Source of the DNA: Abyssibacter sp036156195 | GTDB taxonomy: Bacteria > Pseudomonadota > Gammaproteobacteria > Nevskiales > OUC007 | Direction of reading: 5' to 3' | DNA length: 64,000 bases | Assembly: GCA_036156195.1 (NCBI GenBank) | Contig: JAYZUZ010000007.1 | Location: 124,001 to 188,000, forward strand | In this document: positions 34,100 to 43,599 of the stretch, in pieces | How the letters are laid out: every line of letters begins with the position of its first letter | Position numbering within the stretch: position 1 is the stretch's first letter | The notes under the pieces: model-generated | What the model was told of the DNA's origin: nothing | Database searches by the model: none | Seen by the model: only the letters and a program-made list of their open reading frames with translations | Position numbers and translations under genes: made by a program

Positions 34100-36859
34100 C
34101 TAGCCGGTATTTCGCATACCGGCGGCAATCCCGTTGATCGAGCGCAGCAGTGCTTCTTTCCAGACGGGCTCGTCCGGCCGCTCCCGGCAGCGCTCGATGA
34201 GCAGGGTCTGGATCGCGTTCAGCGGATCGAGATACGGCCGCCGCCGCTCCAACGAGCGGCCCAGTGCCGGGTCCTCACCCAGTAGCTGGGTCTGACCGGT
34301 GATGCGCAGGATTTCTGTGCAAGCCCGGCGATACTCGGCCTCGATCACCGAGAAAATAGCCTGCGCCTTCGCCTGATCGGGCGCGAGCTCAGCGTAGCGG
34401 CGGGCGATGTCCATGTCCGCCTTGGTCAAGGCCATCTGCGTGTTGTTCAGAAAGTTGGCGAAGTACGGCCATTGTTCGGCCATCTCCCGCAACAGGGCCG
34501 TCGCATCCGGGTGCTCGGCCTGGAAACGCTCCAGCGCCGTGCCCACACCCAGCCAGGCCGGTAGTGTGTGCCGCGACTGCGCCCAGGCGAACACCCAGGG
34601 AATGGCGCGGATCGAATACTTGCCCCGCTCGGCCTTCTTGCGGTGGCTGGGGCGCGAGCCAATGTTTAGCGAGCCGATCTCTGCCACCGGCGTGGCATCG
34701 TAGAAGTAGTCGAAGAACCCTTCCGTGTGCTCGGTCAACTCCCGGTACCAGGCCTCGCCCTCGGCGGCCAAGCGCGCCATGGCATCGAGGTGAGCCTGGG
34801 GTGCGTCGTCGGCGTACAGCGCATGCTTGATCACGCCGCTCACCCCCACCGTCAGCTCGTAGACCGCGGTCTCCGGGTTGTTGTAGCGGTAGAAGATCAT
34901 CTCACCCTGCTCGGTGAACTTAATCCGACCGTTCACGGTGTCCGGTGGCTGGGCCAGAATCGACGAATGCGTCGGACCACCACCGCGACCGACGGTGCCA
35001 CCACGGCCGTGGAACAGCAGGCAGCCTACGCCCTGCTCACGACAAAGCGTGGTGACTTCGCGCTGGGCGTTATAAAGGTTCCAGCTCGAAGCGAGGATGC
35101 CGCCATCCTTGCAGGAATCCGAATAGCCCAGCATGACTTCCTGGTCCCCGCCAGAAGCCTCGAGCATCTGCCGGTACACCGGGTTGGCCAGCAAGGCCTG
35201 CATCACGGGCCGGATGTGAGCCAGATCCTCGATGGTTTCGAACAGCGGCGCGATCCGCATCCGGCAAACAGCCCCATCGGCCTGCCAGCCCGTGAGGCCG
35301 TAAACCGACCCCAGCGCCAAGACTTCCATCACATCGCTGGCACTGTGAGCCATGGAAATCACATAGGCGCCGAACGTCTCCTCACCAAAGACATTCTGCG
35401 CCTGGGCCATCATCTGGATGGGCGCCAGCACCTGACGCACCGACTCGCTGAAGAACTCCAACGGTGGCGGCGACGGCGGGTTCTCGACAATGCGTGTCAG
35501 CAACTCCATGCGCTCTGGCTCGCCCAGCGCGGCGTAGTCGTCGCAGCGTCCCGCCTCACGCAGCAAGTCGGCCACCGCCTCCTCATGGCGGGGCGACTCC
35601 TGGCGCAGGTCCAGTCGGGCCAGCGAGAAGCCGAAGGCCTCGGCGGCGAAAATCAGATCCTTAAGCCGGCGATTGGCGATGTTGTCGTCGCCGTGGCTGC
35701 ACAGCGACTGGTGAATCAGCCGCAGGTCATCAATGAAATCAGCCACCGAGGCATAGCCGCCCGAGGCACGGCGAGACCGCTGGGCGCGGTTCTCCAGTTC
35801 GGCCTGGACCTGCTCGACCATGGCCGTCAGCCGTTCGCGCATCAGGTAGAGCTTGCGGCGATAGGGCTCCTGGGCGAAACGCTCCGGCAGCGCGCCGGTC
35901 CGATTGAGATACTCGGCTTCGTCCTCAGCCAGTGAGGCTTCGAAACTGGGTGTCGGCGCACACCAGCGCCGCGAATGCGAGAGCTCATCGGCCAGCACGT
36001 CGGTTTGACGCAGGTAATACGTCAGCACCTCGCGAATCTGCATGCGCAACGCATACCAGGAGGTGTTGACCGTCACGAAGGGGTTGCCGTCGCGGTCTCC
36101 GCCCACCCAGGAACCGAAGCGTAGAAAGGCCGGGAAGCGAATGCGTTGCTCGTAGCTGCGACCGAGGGCGCGCTCCAGGTTGCGACAAAGCACCGGGACA
36201 GCCTGGATGATCGACTGGTTGAAGTAATGCAGCGTGTTGCGGATTTCGTCCTCCGCCGTCGGCCGCTGCCCACGCAATTCCTCGGTCTTCCACAGCGTCT
36301 GGATCTCGCGACCAATGGCCTCGACGACCTCGGACGACTCGCCATCCTCCAGCCGCTCGTTGAGCACGAAGATGCGCCGTAGCGCCTCCATGACCGTGCG
36401 ACTCTTGGCCTCAGTGGGGTGCGCGGTGAAGACTGGGTTGTAGCGCATACGGCCCAACAGCTCGGACATCGCCGTCGCATCCAGTCCGGACTCCACCGCC
36501 GAAGCCAGCGCGTCGTCAAAAGACCCCACCCACAGCCGTCCGCCCTGCGCCACCTGCTGGCGCCGCGCCCGGTGCTGGTACAGCTCGTCGGCAATGTTCA
36601 CCAGCTGGAAGTAGATCGTGAACGCACGCACAACCTGCATCAGGGTTTCAGCATCCAGCGCACGGATCATCCGATCCAGGCCCTCCAGGCCGTCACGTTC
36701 GCCGTTTCGCAGCGCGATAAAGCCGGTGCGCAGTTCCTCGACCACTTCGAACACCCCGGGCCGGGCGTGCCGGGCAATGACCTGACCCAACAACTTGCCC
36801 AGCAGCTTGACGCGAGCACGCAAGGCGAAGTCTTCAGGGTCCATGGCAAGTTCGTTCAT
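34100..36859 (-). CDS. ppc: phosphoenolpyruvate carboxylase
   Basis: 919 residues (E. coli 883). Anaplerotic enzyme making oxaloacetate from PEP and bicarbonate. Catalytic blocks: VFTAHPTEAKSRTVM (active-site His), GYSDSCKDGGI (Lys), LLFHGRGGTVGRGGGP (glycine/arginine loop), RAIPWVFAWAQSR and the C-terminal GIAAGMRNTG. Its ATG overlaps the eda stop by one base (TGATG), so it is the third gene of an edd-eda-ppc operon, an uncommon coupling of Entner-Doudoroff flux to PEP carboxylation. Confidence 0.98.
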   Translation of the reverse strand: MNELAMDPEDFALRARVKLLGKLLGQVIARHARPGVFEVVEELRTGFIALRNGERDGLEGLDRMIRALDAETLMQVVRAFTIYFQLVNIADELYQHRARRQQVAQGGRLWVGSFDDALASAVESGLDATAMSELLGRMRYNPVFTAHPTEAKSRTVMEALRRIFVLNERLEDGESSEVVEAIGREIQTLWKTEELRGQRPTAEDEIRNTLHYFNQSIIQAVPVLCRNLERALGRSYEQRIRFPAFLRFGSWVGGDRDGNPFVTVNTSWYALRMQIREVLTYYLRQTDVLADELSHSRRWCAPTPSFEASLAEDEAEYLNRTGALPERFAQEPYRRKLYLMRERLTAMVEQVQAELENRAQRSRRASGGYASVADFIDDLRLIHQSLCSHGDDNIANRRLKDLIFAAEAFGFSLARLDLRQESPRHEEAVADLLREAGRCDDYAALGEPERMELLTRIVENPPSPPPLEFFSESVRQVLAPIQMMAQAQNVFGEETFGAYVISMAHSASDVMEVLALGSVYGLTGWQADGAVCRMRIAPLFETIEDLAHIRPVMQALLANPVYRQMLEASGGDQEVMLGYSDSCKDGGILASSWNLYNAQREVTTLCREQGVGCLLFHGRGGTVGRGGGPTHSSILAQPPDTVNGRIKFTEQGEMIFYRYNNPETAVYELTVGVSGVIKHALYADDAPQAHLDAMARLAAEGEAWYRELTEHTEGFFDYFYDATPVAEIGSLNIGSRPSHRKKAERGKYSIRAIPWVFAWAQSRHTLPAWLGVGTALERFQAEHPDATALLREMAEQWPYFANFLNNTQMALTKADMDIARRYAELAPDQAKAQAIFSVIEAEYRRACTEILRITGQTQLLGEDPALGRSLERRRPYLDPLNAIQTLLIERCRERPDEPVWKEALLRSINGIAAGMRNTG

Positions 36860-37563
36860 CAGCGCAGGGTCTCCAGGGCAGCTCCGGGATCTTCCTCACC
36901 AGCCTGCGGTTGCACGTCGGCAGCCTGTCCGGTGGTGGTCGGTTCGTCGTGGGCGATCTGCACGGCGCGACGGGCCAGCGTTTCGATCAACCCCCAATCC
37001 TTACGGGCCACGGCATCGGCCGGCGCCATCCAGGTGCCGCCGACGCAGGCCACGTTGGGCAGCCCCAGATAACGCGGCAAATCCTCTTCGCGAATGCCGC
37101 CGGTGGGGCAAAACAAGGCGTCCGGGATCGGGCCGGCAATGGCCCGCAGAAAATCCGAGCCGCCCGCCAGCTTGGCGGGAAACAGCTTCATGGCGTGGAA
37201 ACCCAGCTCGTAGGCGGTCATCACTTCGGTCGGTGTCATCACACCGGGCAGCAGTGGAATCGGGTGCTCTTGTGCGCGCAGCGACGGCGGCAGGCCCGGC
37301 GAGACGGCAAATCGGGCGCCGGCGTCCCAGGCGGCTCGGATGTCAGCGTCGCTGCGCACCGTGCCCACGCCCACCTGGGCATCCGGCACCTCGCGCGCAA
37401 TCCGTTCGATGGCCGTCAGCGCCGCTGGCGTGCGCAGCGTGATCTCCAGGTTGGGCAGACCACCGTCGACCAACGCCTTGGCCAGCGGCACAGCGTCGTC
37501 CGGCGACTCAATGACCAGGACCGGAATCACCGGCGCCGAGTGCAACAACTCCATGAGTGTCAT
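36859..37563 (-). CDS. eda: KDPG/KHG aldolase
   Basis: 234-residue class I aldolase splitting 2-keto-3-deoxy-6-phosphogluconate into pyruvate and glyceraldehyde-3-phosphate. Motifs: PVLVIESPDDAVPLAKAL, GLPNLEITLRTP, VGVGTVRS, AMKLFPAKLAGG (Schiff-base lysine in the KLFPA block) and FCPTGGI. The usual length is about 213; a ~22-residue C-terminal tail (PTTTGQAADVQPQAGEEDPG) is extra and looks disordered. It lies 15 bp after edd and is coupled to ppc. Confidence 0.97.
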   Translation of the reverse strand: MTLMELLHSAPVIPVLVIESPDDAVPLAKALVDGGLPNLEITLRTPAALTAIERIAREVPDAQVGVGTVRSDADIRAAWDAGARFAVSPGLPPSLRAQEHPIPLLPGVMTPTEVMTAYELGFHAMKLFPAKLAGGSDFLRAIAGPIPDALFCPTGGIREEDLPRYLGLPNVACVGGTWMAPADAVARKDWGLIETLARRAVQIAHDEPTTTGQAADVQPQAGEEDPGAALETLR

Positions 37564-37578
37564 CGCAAGCTCCTCGAA

Positions 37579-39387
37579 TCAGAACAGGCTGGCGGCGCCG
37601 GCCTCGGCGCCGTTATTGGCCGCACGCAGCGCCGAGAACAACTCGCGCCCGTACCCGGGCGGGCTGGCCGGTACCGTCGCGACCTCGCGCATGGCCCACA
37701 CCGAAGCGGAGACCTGCGCTTCCAAGATGCCGCGCTCGCCGTCCAGGCGAATCACATCACCATCTCGCACCTTGCCCAGCGGTCCACCATCGGCCACCTC
37801 GGGTGTGACATGGATGGCGGCCGGCACCTTGCCCGATGCGCCGGACATGCGACCGTCGGTCACCAGCGCTACCTTGAACCCGCGATCCTGCAAGACCCCG
37901 AGTTGCGGGGTGAGCTTGTGGAGTTCCGGCATGCCGTTGGCTTTAGGCCCCTGACCGCGCACCACCGCAACCAGATCGTGGTTCATCCGCCCGGCCTGGA
38001 AAGCATCGATCAAGGCCTGCTGATCCTCGAACACCATCGCCGGTGCTTCGATAACCCGGTGCTCGGGCTTGACCGCCGATACCTTGATCACTCCACGACC
38101 GAGGTTGCCATCGAGCACGCGCAGCCCGCCGGTGGGTGCGAAGGGGTTGTCCAGACCGCGCAGCACATCGGTGTCGCCGCTTTGAGCCGGCGCGTCCACC
38201 CATTCGACACGGCCGTCCTCTGCCAGTCGCGGTTCGCGGGTGTAGGCTGACAACCCAGAGCCGACGACGGTTTCGACATCCGAATGCAGTAGCCCGCCGC
38301 GCAGTAACTCGGCCATGAGAAAACCCATGCCGCCAGCGGCGTGAAAGTGATTCACGTCGGCGCTGCCATTGGGATAAATCTTCGCCAGCGACGGGGTCAC
38401 TGCCGACAAGGCGCCGAAGTCGTCCCAGGTGACAATCAGCCCGGCGGCCCGTGCCATCGCCACCAGATGCAGGGTGTGATTCGTGGACCCGCCCGTGGCC
38501 AGCAGCCCCACGATGGCATTGACGAAGGCGCGCGCATCGAGCATTTCGCCAATGCCCCGCTCGGCCGCATGCGCCAGCCGGCCACACTGGCGAGCCGCCT
38601 CGGCGGTGAGCGCATCGCGCAGGGGCGTATTCGGATTGACGAAGGCCGTACCCGGCAGGTGCAGGCCCATGACCTCCATCAACATCTGGTTGGAGTTGGC
38701 CGTGCCGTAGAACGTGCAGGTGCCTGGTCCGTGGTACGCCCGTGATTCGGCCTCCAGCAGTTCGGCGCGGCCGATCTTGCCCTCGGCAAACTGCTGGCGA
38801 ATTCGCGCCTTCTCGTCATTCGCCAGCCCGGAGGTCATGGGGCCCGCCGGCACAAACACCGTGGGCAGGTGGCCGTAGCTCAGCGCGCCGATGACCAGCC
38901 CGGGGACAATTTTGTCGCAGACGCCCAGCGCCAGGGTCCCGTCGAACATGTCGTGGGACAGCGCAATGGCCGTGGCCATGGCAATGACATCGCGGGAGAG
39001 CAGGCTCAGCTCCATGCCGGGCTGGCCCTGGGTGACGCCGTCGCACATGGCGGGCACGCCCCCGGCGAACTGGGCCGTGGCCGTGACTTCACGCGCCGCA
39101 GCCTTGATGAGTTCGGGATAGGCCGCCAACGGCTGATGCGCTGACAACATGTCGTTGTAGGCCGAGACAATGGCGAGATTCGGCCACTGCAAACCGGCCA
39201 ACGGCGGCTGATCCGTGCCCGCCGCCGCGAACCCATGCGCCAAGTTCGTGCAGGATAAGCGGCCGCGTGTCCGCCCCTGTGCCCGCGCGGCACCGAGTTG
39301 TTCCAGATAACCCGCCCGCAAATCCTTGCTGCGGGATTCGATCCGTGCCGTGACTTCAGCCACGGTCGGGTGTAGCGGTTCAACCAT
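37579..39387 (-). CDS. edd: phosphogluconate dehydratase
   Basis: 602-residue [4Fe-4S] dehydratase of the Entner-Doudoroff pathway (IlvD/Edd family), converting 6-phosphogluconate to KDPG. Cluster cysteines appear in SCTNLAHG, PAMCDGVTQGQPGM and LGVCDKIVPG. Other blocks are TCTFYGTANSNQM, ATGGSTNHTLHL and VTDGRMSGASGKVPA. The frame is open to 39489, but AAGGAG 6 bp before ATG 39387 fixes the start. First gene of edd-eda-ppc, divergent from zwf. Confidence 0.97.
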   Translation of the reverse strand: MVEPLHPTVAEVTARIESRSKDLRAGYLEQLGAARAQGRTRGRLSCTNLAHGFAAAGTDQPPLAGLQWPNLAIVSAYNDMLSAHQPLAAYPELIKAAAREVTATAQFAGGVPAMCDGVTQGQPGMELSLLSRDVIAMATAIALSHDMFDGTLALGVCDKIVPGLVIGALSYGHLPTVFVPAGPMTSGLANDEKARIRQQFAEGKIGRAELLEAESRAYHGPGTCTFYGTANSNQMLMEVMGLHLPGTAFVNPNTPLRDALTAEAARQCGRLAHAAERGIGEMLDARAFVNAIVGLLATGGSTNHTLHLVAMARAAGLIVTWDDFGALSAVTPSLAKIYPNGSADVNHFHAAGGMGFLMAELLRGGLLHSDVETVVGSGLSAYTREPRLAEDGRVEWVDAPAQSGDTDVLRGLDNPFAPTGGLRVLDGNLGRGVIKVSAVKPEHRVIEAPAMVFEDQQALIDAFQAGRMNHDLVAVVRGQGPKANGMPELHKLTPQLGVLQDRGFKVALVTDGRMSGASGKVPAAIHVTPEVADGGPLGKVRDGDVIRLDGERGILEAQVSASVWAMREVATVPASPPGYGRELFSALRAANNGAEAGAASLF

Positions 39388-39627
39388 GCGTTGCTCCTTG
39401 CTGCACCGGATGTTCGGCGGCGCCGACAGGCACCGCGTACACCCACCGGTCACCCCGGCGGCGTGCCCGTTCAACCACACCACACTCATTCGACCTTGTC
39501 ACGCGCCGGTCAACGCCCGGTGCTTGAATCACCGGCGGGCAGCGGTGGTAACGTGCTGTGGCGTAGATCATGCAAACAACGCGCCGGAGACCCCAACTGC
39601 TCCGGCGGCGTCATAGGAGGCGCAACA
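39388..39627. promoter_or_regulatory. shared edd / zwf divergent control region
   Basis: 240 bp separate the two oppositely directed Entner-Doudoroff units. Near the zwf start an 8-bp perfect inverted repeat CGCCGGAG (39582-39589) / CTCCGGCG (39600-39607) with a 10-bp spacer stands just before the Shine-Dalgarno AGGAGG. No HexR-type TTGTAATT palindrome is seen. No clear consensus promoter hexamers were found on either strand. Confidence 0.5.
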
Positions 39628-41103
39628 ATGCGCGGCGACACGTTCGACATGGTGATTTTCGGCGGCGCGGGCGATCTCGCCACGCGCAAGCTCATCCCCG
39701 CGTTGTACTACCTGAACAAGGACGGCCAGATTCAGGGCAGCAGCCGGATTCTTTGCACCGGACGCTCGGAAATGGACCAGGCGGCGATGCGCGATCATGC
39801 CGCTGGCGCCTGCCGACAGTACGTCCGTGACAGCGATCTCGACGACGCGGCACTGCGTGCATTTCTGGAGCGCTTGGACTACGTCAAGCTCAGCGCCGAC
39901 GACGCAGGCGATTTCGCCAACCTCGCCGACCAGCTGAATCGACAGGACCCGGACCGCTGCCGGGTGTTCTTCCTGGCAACGGCACCCAAGCTATTTGCCA
40001 CCATCTGCGAAGGGTTGGCGGGCGCTGGTCTGAACACGCCTCAAGCGCGCGTCGTGCTGGAGAAACCCCTGGGCAGTGACCTGCAGTCGGCGACTGAAAT
40101 CAACCGGCGCGTCGGCGCGGTGTTTAGCGAAGACCAGGTCTTTCGTATCGACCACTACCTGGGCAAGGAAACCGTCCAGAACCTCATGGCGCTGCGTTTT
40201 GGCAACGCCTTGTTCGAGCCGCTCTGGCGACGCACGAATATCAATGACGTGCAGATCACCCTGGCCGAGCAGGTCGGGCTGGAAGGCCGCGCCGGTTATT
40301 ACGAGCACACCGGCGCCATGCGGGACATGATCCAGAACCACCTGCTACAGCTGCTCTGCATCGTGGCGATGGAGCCCCCCACTGCCACCGAAGCCAACGC
40401 CGTGCGCGATGAGAAGCTCAAGGTGTTACGGGCACTCAAACCGCTGTCTGGTCAGACCGCCATCCGTGACACCGTACGCGGCCAGTACCGGGCCGGCGCG
40501 ATTAACGGGCAGGCCGTGCCCGGCTATCTGGACGAAGAGGGCGTGGAGCCCGATAGCCGAACCGAAACCTTTGCGGTGATCAAGGCGCATATCGACACCT
40601 GGCGCTGGGCTGGGGTGCCGTTTTTCCTGCGCACGGGCAAGCGGCTGGCAGAGCGCCGCGCGGAGATCGTCATCAACTTCCGCCCGGTTCCGCTCAATAT
40701 CTTTGGTGCAGATCTCGGAGACCTGCCCGCCAATCGCCTAGTCATCCGCCTGCAGCCGGACGAAGGCGTCAGCCTCAATGTGCTGGCCAAGCAACCCGGT
40801 CCGGCGATGCGGCTCAAACCCGTCAGCCTGCGCCTGGATTTTGCGCGAACCTTCAAGGTGCGTCCGCTGGATGCTTATGAACGATTGCTGACGGAGGTGA
40901 TTCGCGGCAATCTCACCCTGTTCATGCGCAATGACGAACTGGAAGCCGCCTGGCGCTGGGTCGATCCCATTCTGGCGGCCTGGAAAGATGACGGTGATCG
41001 TCCGCGTGGATACAACGCAGGAAGCTGGGGCCCGTCGTCAGCCGTCTCGCTGCTGGCCCGGGAAGGGTTTGCATGGCACGAGGAGGTGGAGGATGGCCCA
41101 TGA
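39628..41103 (+). CDS. zwf: glucose-6-phosphate 1-dehydrogenase
   Basis: 491 residues. The NADP-binding loop is FGGAGDLATRKL, the substrate site RIDHYLGKETVQN with the catalytic His region, and EKPLGSDLQSA and FRIDH-type blocks are present. It oxidises glucose-6-phosphate, feeding Edd/Eda. TAGGAGG upstream of ATG 39628 decides the start; the open frame begins earlier. The end overlaps pgl by 11 bp, with the pgl Shine-Dalgarno (AGGAGGTGG) inside the zwf coding sequence. Confidence 0.98.
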   Translation: MRGDTFDMVIFGGAGDLATRKLIPALYYLNKDGQIQGSSRILCTGRSEMDQAAMRDHAAGACRQYVRDSDLDDAALRAFLERLDYVKLSADDAGDFANLADQLNRQDPDRCRVFFLATAPKLFATICEGLAGAGLNTPQARVVLEKPLGSDLQSATEINRRVGAVFSEDQVFRIDHYLGKETVQNLMALRFGNALFEPLWRRTNINDVQITLAEQVGLEGRAGYYEHTGAMRDMIQNHLLQLLCIVAMEPPTATEANAVRDEKLKVLRALKPLSGQTAIRDTVRGQYRAGAINGQAVPGYLDEEGVEPDSRTETFAVIKAHIDTWRWAGVPFFLRTGKRLAERRAEIVINFRPVPLNIFGADLGDLPANRLVIRLQPDEGVSLNVLAKQPGPAMRLKPVSLRLDFARTFKVRPLDAYERLLTEVIRGNLTLFMRNDELEAAWRWVDPILAAWKDDGDRPRGYNAGSWGPSSAVSLLAREGFAWHEEVEDGP

Positions 41104-41785
41104 CTGGTTCGAATTTCCCGATAGAGACGCGCTAGCCGCCGCGCTGGGCGCTCGCATTGGCGAACGGCTTGCGGAGGCGATTGATGCCCGCAAGCAGGCC
41201 TCGCTGGTCGTGTCCGGTGGACGCACACCCGTTCGCCTGTTTGGCGCGCTATCGAAGCTCCCGTTGAACTGGTCCAGCATTCATGTGCTGCCGGCCGATG
41301 AGCGCTGGGTGGACGAACAAGAAGCCGCCAGCAACGTCGGTCTGATTCGCCGGGAGCTGGCCCGCGACCAGGCGGCCGACGCGCATGTCATCTCGCTCAA
41401 GACACCACATACCCTGCCTGAATCGGGTCAGATGGTGGCCGAAGCCCGCGTGGCCGAGGTGGGGTTTCCACTGGATGTCGTGGTCCTCGGCATGGGCAAC
41501 GATGGCCATACCGCCTCGTTGTTTCCCGACGCACCGGAGCTGACCGGGGTTCTCGATAGCGATCACGCCTGTGAGGTGGTCCGCCCACCCAGCCAGCCGA
41601 CAGCTCGCATGACGCTCACGCCCGTCGCGCTGAATAACGCGCGCTATCAGTTTCTGCACATCGAAGGCGAGGACAAGCGCGAAACCTTCGAGCGAGCCAT
41701 CGCCGACCGGGATGTCGAGGCCATGCCCGTGCGCACCGTGCTGTTCGACCGCGGCCCCCGTCTGCAGGTTTACTGGTCTCCCTGA
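41093..41785 (+). CDS. pgl: 6-phosphogluconolactonase
   Basis: 230-residue DevB/SOL-type lactonase hydrolysing 6-phosphogluconolactone. Motifs: LVVSGGRTPVRLF, VLPADERWVDE, GMGNDGHTASLFPDAPEL and the C-terminal VEAMPVRTVLF. Start ATG 41093 follows AGGAGGTGG with 4-5 bp spacing. It overlaps zwf by 11 bp and the convergent ABC transporter by 16 bp. With zwf, edd and eda the entire route from glucose-6-phosphate to pyruvate is encoded within 5 kb. Confidence 0.96.
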   Translation: MAHDWFEFPDRDALAAALGARIGERLAEAIDARKQASLVVSGGRTPVRLFGALSKLPLNWSSIHVLPADERWVDEQEAASNVGLIRRELARDQAADAHVISLKTPHTLPESGQMVAEARVAEVGFPLDVVVLGMGNDGHTASLFPDAPELTGVLDSDHACEVVRPPSQPTARMTLTPVALNNARYQFLHIEGEDKRETFERAIADRDVEAMPVRTVLFDRGPRLQVYWSP

Positions 41786-43575
41786 GTGCCCTGCTCGGCC
41801 TGCTGCAAGGTCCACAGATCGGCATAGCGGCCGCCACGCGCCAGCAGCTGGCTGTGATGGCCGGTTTCCACGATACGTCCCTGCTCCAGCACCACGATCC
41901 GGTCGGCATCGGCCACGGTGGACAGACGATGGGCAATGATCACCGTGGTCCGGTCAGCTGCCACGGCGCGCAGGGCACGGACCACTGATTGCTCGGACTC
42001 CGAATCCAGCGAGCTGGTGGCCTCGTCGAACAGCAGAATGCCGGGCTGTTTGAGGACCGCGCGCGCAATGGCAACGCGTTGCTTCTCGCCGCCGGACAGC
42101 TTGAGCCCCCGTTCGCCGACCTGGGTGTCCAGGCCGTCCGGCAAGCTGGCGACAAAGGCGTCCAGGTGGGCTAGACGTAACACGTCATCAATCGCCTGCT
42201 CGCTGGCATCGGGATTCCCGTAGGCAATGTTGTAGCCCAGCGCGTCGTTGAACAGCACGGCGTCCTGTGGGACCACGCCGATGTTGCCACGCAGGCTGGC
42301 CTGGCTCAGCCTGCGGACATCATGGCCGCCGACCCGGATCACGCCGGCGTCTACGTCGTAGAAACGGAAGATCAGGCGACCAAGCGTGGATTTACCGGCA
42401 CCGCTGGAACCAACCACCGCAACAGTCTCCCCGGCGGCGACCTCCAGGCTCACGCCCTGAAGAATCGGGCGGCGGCTGTCGTAACCGAAATGCACGTCTT
42501 CGAAGGCGATGGCGGCCGGTGCTCGGGGTAAGTCCACGGCCGGTTCCGGGTCCTGGACCTCCGGCTCGATATCCGTGAGCCGAAACATGCGACCGATATC
42601 GGCCAGTGCCTGTTTGATCTCCCGGTAGACGAAGCCCAAAAAATTCAGCGGCACAAACAGTTGCAGCATGTACGCGTTAACCAGCACCAGATCGCCCAGT
42701 GTCATGGTGCCCGCGACGACCTGGCGGCCGGCCAGAATCATCATCACCGTCACCGCTGCGCCCACGATGAGTGCCTGACCGAGATTAAGCGTGGCCAGTG
42801 AGACGCGGTTTTGCGCCATGGCCGACTCCCATTCGCCCAGGCTGTCGGCGTAGCGCCGGGCCTCGAAGGCTTCGTTCCCGAAATACTTAACGGTTTCGAA
42901 ATTCAGTAGCGCATCGATGGCGCGGGTATTGGCACGCGATGCCAACTGATTCTGACGCCGTACATAGCCGGTTCGCCATTCGGTGACGACCACGGAGAAG
43001 CCGATGTACAGGGTCACAGCCACGGCGATGACGGCGGCGTAGGTCCAGGAGTAACCCACCAGCAGAATGCCGGCGACCAGGCCGATTTCGATCAGCGTCG
43101 GGACAATGTTGAACGCCATGAAGCGCAGCAGGAACCGAATGCCCGAAACACCCCGCTCGATGTCCCGCGACAAGCCGCCCGTGCGCCGCGCCAGATGAAA
43201 ACCCAGGTCCAGCCGGTTGAGGTGATCAAAGACCTCCAGCGCCACCCAGCTCATGGCACGCTCTGTCACCCGCCCAAAGACCACGTCGCGCAACTCGCCG
43301 AAGGCCACGGTGGCGAACCGTAATGCGCCGTACGCCAGCAACAAGGCCAGCGGCAACACGATGACATTCTGCTCCGCCACATCGAGCGCATCGACGATGT
43401 GCTTGAGCACGACGGGCAACGCCACGGTGGCCGCCTTGGCGGCAATCAGGCACAGCGTGGCCACGAGCACCCGGCCACGAAACGTCAGCAGATAGGGGGC
43501 CAGCCGCACCACCGCGCGCCATTCGCCCGGCTCGGGTGGACGCTGATCATCGGCTCCAGCAGTCGATGGCCTCAT
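41770..43575 (-). CDS. ATM1/ABCB7-type ABC transporter, fused permease-ATPase
   Basis: 601-residue half-transporter. N-terminal permease of six helices (residues ~30-310) contains the ATM1-class signature LLNFETVKYFGNEAFE. ATPase domain: Walker A GSSGAGKSTL, ABC signature LSGGEKQR, Walker B ILLFDEATSSLD and H-loop IIAHRLS. Relatives export glutathione-linked sulfur or metal conjugates and confer heavy-metal tolerance. It lies 24 bp downstream of the TPR-like gene, probably one unit. Confidence 0.93.
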   Translation of the reverse strand: MRPSTAGADDQRPPEPGEWRAVVRLAPYLLTFRGRVLVATLCLIAAKAATVALPVVLKHIVDALDVAEQNVIVLPLALLLAYGALRFATVAFGELRDVVFGRVTERAMSWVALEVFDHLNRLDLGFHLARRTGGLSRDIERGVSGIRFLLRFMAFNIVPTLIEIGLVAGILLVGYSWTYAAVIAVAVTLYIGFSVVVTEWRTGYVRRQNQLASRANTRAIDALLNFETVKYFGNEAFEARRYADSLGEWESAMAQNRVSLATLNLGQALIVGAAVTVMMILAGRQVVAGTMTLGDLVLVNAYMLQLFVPLNFLGFVYREIKQALADIGRMFRLTDIEPEVQDPEPAVDLPRAPAAIAFEDVHFGYDSRRPILQGVSLEVAAGETVAVVGSSGAGKSTLGRLIFRFYDVDAGVIRVGGHDVRRLSQASLRGNIGVVPQDAVLFNDALGYNIAYGNPDASEQAIDDVLRLAHLDAFVASLPDGLDTQVGERGLKLSGGEKQRVAIARAVLKQPGILLFDEATSSLDSESEQSVVRALRAVAADRTTVIIAHRLSTVADADRIVVLEQGRIVETGHHSQLLARGGRYADLWTLQQAEQGTQGDQ

Positions 43576-43599
43576 GCGCTGTCGCGCTCTACGCGGGCA

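Noticed and set aside
34727..35935. 402-codon open frame antisense to ppc
   Set aside because: Lies wholly within conserved ppc sequence and shows no domain.
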